Shown here: piece by piece, positions 20,901-25,537 of the stretch
Layout: every line of letters starts with the position of its first letter
Position numbering within the stretch: position 1 is the first letter of the stretch
NCBI GenBank assembly: GCA_036897095.1
Contig: JAYMSP010002212.1
Span: 1-25,537, forward strand
Length of the DNA stretch: 25,537 nt
Source: Plantago elongata
Taxonomy: Eukaryota; Streptophyta; Magnoliopsida; Lamiales; Plantaginaceae
Direction: 5' to 3'
Program-made: the position numbers and the translations under genes
The notes under the pieces: generated by a model
The model's input: only the letters and a program-made list of their open reading frames with translations
The model's database searches: none
Told to the model about the DNA's origin: nothing

Positions 20901-23575
20901 ATCCAGTCCGTCTTCATCTTCTTCTTCGATAAGCTTCCTCCACCGACCAACCGCCTTCACCTTTGTATTAATCGTTCCTTCTCCCTTAAGCTACCTCTTC
21001 TCCATCTCGACTTCTCCATCCACCACCGCAGCTCATCCATCTCCGCCTCTCCAACCGCACACCACCGGATATCGACCTCCGGTCCTCACTGTCTACCGCG
21101 ACCCCCTCTGCCGCCTGTATCACCACCACACTCGACTCCGGCACGCCTCTTCCTCCATCTCGAATCACAGCTCCACCGACCCTGCCCCACCTTCCTCGAT
21201 CGATCCCACCACCTCCGCCCCTGCTCACGTCGGTTCTCCATCTTCCGCTCGAATTCTGACTGGCACGAAATTCTGGATTCTGGGAGCTTTGAGTTCGTTG
21301 TTCGTGCTTTAACCTTTCAAGTTGCTTTTCCGGTAAGCAGCTTTATCCTCGTATTTCGACATGGGTTGGATTCGTGTGTGCTATCCTGGTTCTTGCCAAT
21401 TTCGAATTGGTTAGTTGAATTCATCTTGCTTTGTTCGATCCTGTTGCTAGTTGCTATTTTGAATTTGATTTACTGGGTTATCGGTGTTTGAATCGGCTGT
21501 GCGAATTGTTATTATATCGGTCAACGTCTTGCTCTGTGTATTGTTGCTCTGTTCCCCGTCAATTGACTGTGTGCGGTGTTTTGTCAATTTTCGAGTCTGC
21601 CTGGGTTATCGGTTGTGTGATGATTCGTGTCTCCTGTGTGAGTGGTTTCATTGCCATTTGGTAGTTTCATCTACATACTCATGTACACATGCATTGTTGT
21701 TTATGAGAAGCTGTTTTGATTCAGTTAGCTACTTTCACCAAAATCTTGCTGTATATGTTTGCTCCATGACACACGATTTGCACCCTCTTACAGTCCTATT
21801 TATTTTGTTTTGCAAATTTCGTACACTGGATAAACTTGATGTTCACCACATTAGCCATTTCCTTTTCACTTGTCTCCTCAAGGCTTAGGAAGTTCGCTCA
21901 TCATTGTCTTCTTAGTGGTGCCTATAGCTGGATGAAGAATCCCTACCCTGTAGCACTTTTATGAAATTATTGCTGATTAGATACATCAAAGTAATCTTTT
22001 CTGCCATATCAAGTATATTGTTTATTTTAGTTTAAAATTTTAAAAGGTGTATTATTGGGAAACTAGACATTTTCGTCTTCAAAGCTGGAAACTCTTCCAA
22101 CAAGTTCCCATACTTGGGAAGAATATCACTATCGAAGCGGATTTCTTGAATACATGTAACATATCATGAGCTTCAGTTATTCATTACATCCTACATTAAA
22201 GACAAGAGATCATGTTTCTACAATTCATAACATCTAAGTATGTAGACACTTTGCTTTTGAAGAGCTGTCTTCAATACAGCTAGCTAGAGGAATCTTATAA
22301 TGTCTACTGGATCCACTAGTTTTGCACCTTCTAATCGTCGGTTTGTTTTGTAAATTCAGTATACTAATTACTGGATGAAGGAACTGAAAGTTTACACCCC
22401 TTGTAAGTAGATTATGGGCCTGTTTTCTTAGTGCCATCACCTTTTCTCCCATATCACATCTTTCCTTTATATTACTGGTGTGAGTGAGATACTGGAAATT
22501 TTCGACCCACGAGCTGATTATTCATCTTACAAGTTCCTATACCTTGAAAGGATGATTTTACATAGAAGCTATTCTCACAAGCATGAGTACTAAGTCACAT
22601 GCATTAGATATTATGCGTCATATGAACGTTCACATTATATACTTTCTTTCATATGTTTTTATGAAGCTGGGATATCTGTCGTTTTGCTGATTCCTTTTTT
22701 TTCTGGTCTCTGACATACTTCACCTGGAACAGAGCGCAAACATTTCGCATGAATATACGTCTTGGGTTAATTTGTGGTCACATGATCATGCATGAGATTT
22801 TGCAATGGCCTCAGTATGTCTGCCATATTATTTTGACTTCTGATGTGTCGAGGGTGATAGCATGTTTATTTTTTCTATATTCTGTGTCCACTCTGATAGA
22901 TTTAATCCCTACTTTAAGCATGCAGCCTGATACTGTGTCCAAATTCCAAACGTTGTTTCGTTACATGTGAAAGAATTGTAGTGTCTGAAAATGTGTTCTT
23001 CCCTTGTTGTACATACTATGTGAGAAAGAACTGCTTATAGCACCTTCTTGGTGTTCAGGATGTGTTCTATGTCATCTGTGTGACTTTGTGACTATATTCT
23101 TTGCGCTCTATTTTCTGATGTTCGTGTTGTTATGTACCTCTGTCTGTGAGTCGACTATATGTACCCGTCATGCTTGGTCCTTTTCCGAGTCTGTATTGTT
23201 TTTCAACTGGTAGTATGATGTAGCAAGTTGGGTCTGTCGTTAGGCCTTGCCTCATTCAAGTGTGCGTATCTGGTTATCCTGATATGTTTGTGCCTGCTTG
23301 ACTTCTTTGTACTCATTGCGGGGGTTCAGGGTGTCGTTACTAGCTTTTGCGTAAATTTTAAGTAGTATCACATTTGTTCAGGAATTTCGCACTCTGAAGA
23401 ACTCACAAGGTTTCGTAGCCAACAAGTTCATCCCAAGGTGAGTGATGACTGGCTTTCGGCGTCAGGCCCTGGGAAAAGCTAAAGTGCCATCTTTCCTTGT
23501 TTAAATTCCACTGTTCATTCATGTTTCCTTATCTGTCTGTCTAATGTTACGTCCGCTACACGATGACATACTGAC

Positions 23576-24580
23576 TAACCCGACCTGAGTACTAATTGCG
23601 ATTATCTGCCTAGCGTGGAATCTGTCGAAACTGAATTCTGAGTGTATCGTGACCCTGACATGATAATCCTGCTATTCCTGTTATCTCCTAAAATTACATC
23701 TAGATTGTGTCCATGTGTCTTGTTTCTAGCATGTTAGGGCAGTCGCTAAGTGCCATGCGGAGCGAAATGCTACACCGCGTATTTGCGGTGGGAGCCACCA
23801 CTCGAGTCCGTAGGGGCCACCTCTAGAGGACTAGCCTATATTGTTTAATGATCATGTCTTGTCATTTCGTAGTACCGTGACTCTGAATTGATATCTTTTT
23901 ATTCCCGTTATCCCGTGATAGTGAATCTGAGGGAACCTGTTGAAACCTGAAATTCTGATCGTAGACTCTGACTTGATAATTATGCTAATCCTGTTATCTA
24001 GTGAAAACTGCATCTTGATTGTGTCATGTCATTCCACATTTTTGTTTAACTTGGAAAACCTGCCTATCTGTGAACTATTCAAACGGTCATGTCCGGATTG
24101 TATGGGCCGCACGCCCCAATCCAACTATTTGACTGATACCTGAACCGTCTGGATTGTATGGGCCGCATGCCCCAGTCCGACGACTTGCCTGATACCTGAT
24201 CTGTCTGGATTGTATGGGCCGCATGCCCTAATCCAACTATTTGACCAATACCTGATTTGTCCAAATGGTATGGGTTGCACGCCCCAATCCGACGATTGCC
24301 TGATACCTGAATCCGGACTTGATTCTGACTTGTTAGCATGCTATTCTTGTTATCTCCGGTATTCATTTAGCTTCTTGAACTATTTGTTTGAAACCATTTT
24401 TTCTAGGCACTGATACCCTGCCTAACCTGACTCGAGTACTAATTGCGATTGGTTGATTAAGATTAAGTCTATTGGAACCGAAATTCTGCACGCGTCTTGT
24501 CCTAGTTTGTTAAATCTGCTACTCATAATACATCCTGAACTTGCATCTTGATGTTGTTTCATTACTCTACATGAAATGCA
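23576..24580. repeat. Diverged internal repeats around the 56-bp array
   Basis: GAGTACTAATTGCGATT occurs at about 23587 and again at about 24433. Segments of the form CTGA(A)ATTCTG, CTGACTTGATAAT/ACATGATAATCC, CTGTTATCT and TGCATCTTGATTGTGT/ACATCTAGATTGTGT recur at about 23640-23710, 23950-24030 and 24325-24355, and in part at 24480-24560. The LTR 3' region therefore seems to have grown by old duplications. Confidence 0.55.
24093..24311. repeat. Four 56-bp tandem repeats, each with a hairpin
   Basis: The phrase TATGGGCCGCA or a variant starts at 24101, 24157, 24213 and 24269, a constant 56-bp step. Each unit contains GGATTG...GGGC...GCCC..CAATCC, which can fold into a two-part stem. Between hairpins is a CTGATACCTGA segment. 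Unit 2 ends in CAGTCC and unit 3 in TAATCC, each of which still pairs by wobble; unit 4 is more decayed on its left arm. Confidence 0.9.
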
Positions 24581-25135
24581 TGCATTGCACGAAAAACGAT
24601 TTTGAAAGCAACCACCCGTTACTTGACTTTGAAAATGAAAGTGGTCGACACCGTTGGCATATGTGTTATATGTATGAATATGTATATTGTGAAGCTGGGG
24701 CATGTGCCTTGCAGCATGATTATGAATTATGCCATTGAAGAAGCTGGAATATCAAACAACACGTTATCTGTTTTATTTCTGCTTTCCTGTCTTTTAAAAT
24801 AAATGCATGACTAGTCTGACGAGGTGGATTGCTATTTTGAACATGTTCATACATGCATTTCATGCATGCTTCATTATCCTCACTGAGTCGTAAGACTGAC
24901 ACTCTCTCTCTCGTTTAAAAAATCCCTTTTCCCAGGACAAGAGCACGAGGAGAGGTCCGGGTAGATAGACTGACAGAGTATAGTCACATTATCCCGTTGC
25001 CACTGTTGAGATGTGTGTATTTATTATTGAATAATATGGGATATTTGGGTTTGTGATAAAAACTGCTTTTGATATATCGATGTATTTGAAAGGCGCCATA
25101 TTCCTTGACGTCCGGACCAGGTCTGGGGCGTTACA

Positions 25136-25459
25136 GTTGGCTATCAAGGAACCGAAGGGGTATCGATCGACGAAAAAGAAACCTGAGTAGCTCGAGGCAA
25201 TGGATTTTGAACTGGCCGCCCTATACGACAATGTAACCTGGCCATTGGTACCTCGTCCCTCCAATGCTAATGTCGTCGGTTGCAAATTGGTTTTTCGTAC
25301 CAAACTCAGGTCATATGGAACAATTGATCGGTATAAGGCCTGACTCATAGCTTAGGGATTTATGCAGTTTCTCAGATTTGATTTGACATATACGTTTAGT
25401 CCGGTTATTAAGGCTTCCATAGCTTGTATTGTTATATCTCTTGATGTTAGTCGGAATTG
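25136..25459 (+). pseudogene. copia reverse transcriptase N-terminal relic
   Basis: The frame from the GTTGG duplication reads AIKEPKGYRSTKKKPE, a stop, then LEAMDFELAALYDNVTWPL, VPRPSNANVVGCKLVFRTK, IDRYKA, a stop, and YTFSPVIKASIACIVI. These are the conserved copia RT N-terminal motifs (EPKG..A...P.W..AM, N.TW.LV..P, VGCKWV, RYKARLVA, FSPV.K). At least three in-frame stops are present. The catalytic YVDD part is not reached, because the sequence is cut at 25459. Confidence 0.85.
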
Positions 25460-25537
25460 TGTAACGCCCCAGATCCTAGTCCAGACGTCAAGGACCATGT
25501 CAACCTCCAAAACTCAATATATACCATTAAAATATTT
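25460..25537 (-). mobile_element. Reversed LTR end, family X copy C
   Basis: The sequence starts TGTAACGCCCCAGATCC and continues CAGACGTCAAGGACC, the reverse complement of the 3' ends at 1060-1090 and 25105-25135. It therefore marks the terminus of a third copy, in the opposite orientation, running off the window. The five bases before it are AATTG, which would be the target duplication if the other end is found. Confidence 0.7.

Larger units (their letters stand above)
20547..25135 (+). mobile_element. 4589-bp solo LTR (family X copy B) nested in the copia element
   Basis: The element starts TGTAAGAGCCGCG and ends GGGGCGTTACA, giving TG..CA ends with short TGTAA/TTACA inverted termini. It is flanked on both sides by GTTGG (20542-20546 and 25136-25140), a 5-bp target duplication typical of LTR retrotransposons. 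Removing it and one GTTGG restores continuity between the copia linker and RT. No gag, pol or primer-binding site was seen, and the 5' and 3' parts do not repeat each other, so it reads as a single long LTR left after recombination between two LTRs. A non-autonomous element cannot be excluded. The 3' end matches window positions up to 1090 and the reversed end at 25460. Confidence 0.75.
17649..25459 (+). mobile_element. Decayed Ty1/copia retrotransposon, interrupted by two LTR insertions
   Basis: The domain order LTR, primer-binding site, gag, protease, GAG-pre-integrase, integrase, linker and reverse transcriptase is that of Ty1/copia (integrase before RT). Every domain carries frameshifts or stops. 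The element runs 17649-20546, is interrupted by a 4589-bp family X insertion, resumes at 25136 and is cut again at 25460 by a reversed family X end. RNase H and the 3' LTR are not in the window. The short LTR suggests an Ale/Retrofit-like clade, but this was not established. Confidence 0.85.

Noticed and set aside
20745-21491. 248-codon forward open frame, Pro/Ser/His-rich
   Set aside because: It begins with TTG and contains no ATG. It lies in the C/T-rich leader part of the inserted LTR and overlaps other open frames in the same region. Composition explains it.
24079-24366. 95-codon minus-strand frame with repeated GACGPYNPD/GMRPIQSR-like units
   Set aside because: The repetition is the 56-bp array read as protein. 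The period is not a multiple of three, so the frame shifts from unit to unit, which argues against coding.
20547-25135. DNA transposon with TGTAA/TTACA inverted ends
   Set aside because: The inverted match is only about five bases, the target duplication is 5 bp, the ends are TG..CA and there is a TATA/leader layout near the 5' end. Together these fit an LTR better, although not conclusively.

Overview
This is a nuclear window from a flowering plant, most likely a eudicot. It has AT-rich intergenic DNA, GT-AG introns, Stowaway-type MITEs and plant LTR retrotransposons. The species cannot be fixed from the sequence. There is one confident functional gene; most of the rest is repeat-derived or unrecognised intergenic DNA. 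Nothing here looks like a new defence, biosynthetic or mobile gene system. The noteworthy signals are structural.

The gene is an apparently intact LRR receptor kinase of the TDR/PXY type (LRR-RLK subfamily XI), coded on the + strand from 7966 to 14274 in three exons that join to 1018 codons. TDR/PXY senses the dodecapeptide TDIF (CLE41/CLE44) and maintains vascular cambium. The leader carries a 9-codon uORF and a longer uORF that overlaps the main start. Intron 1 is 90 bp. Intron 2 is 3162 bp and cuts the APE codon of the kinase. It holds a tRNA-derived (SINE-like) piece, an AT-rich repeat field and a GC-rich block with a TATA box that looks like a promoter facing the opposite way.

Left of the gene, 1-1090 is the 3' part of a long LTR (family X here) ending in TTACA. 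Next come unrecognised AT-rich DNA, a (TG)n microsatellite, a seven-unit minisatellite with G-rich spacers (about 3720-4360), two head-to-tail Stowaway-like MITEs (4568-5020) and short direct duplications at 6181-6569.

Right of the gene, 14275-16980 holds the 3' UTR and unrecognised DNA, followed by a 182-bp tandem duplication with an exact 65-bp duplication inside it. From 17649 to the window end lies a decayed Ty1/copia retrotransposon (short LTR, primer-binding site, gag, protease, integrase, linker, reverse transcriptase). It is split by a 4589-bp family X element (20547-25135) flanked by a 5-bp target duplication, GTTGG. That element has TG/CA ends and no recognisable gag or pol, so it is best read as a solo LTR. 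The copia RT is broken again at 25460 by the reversed end of another family X copy. Three family X copies therefore occur in 25 kb, and the two longer ones carry different tandem arrays and a different order of shared blocks.
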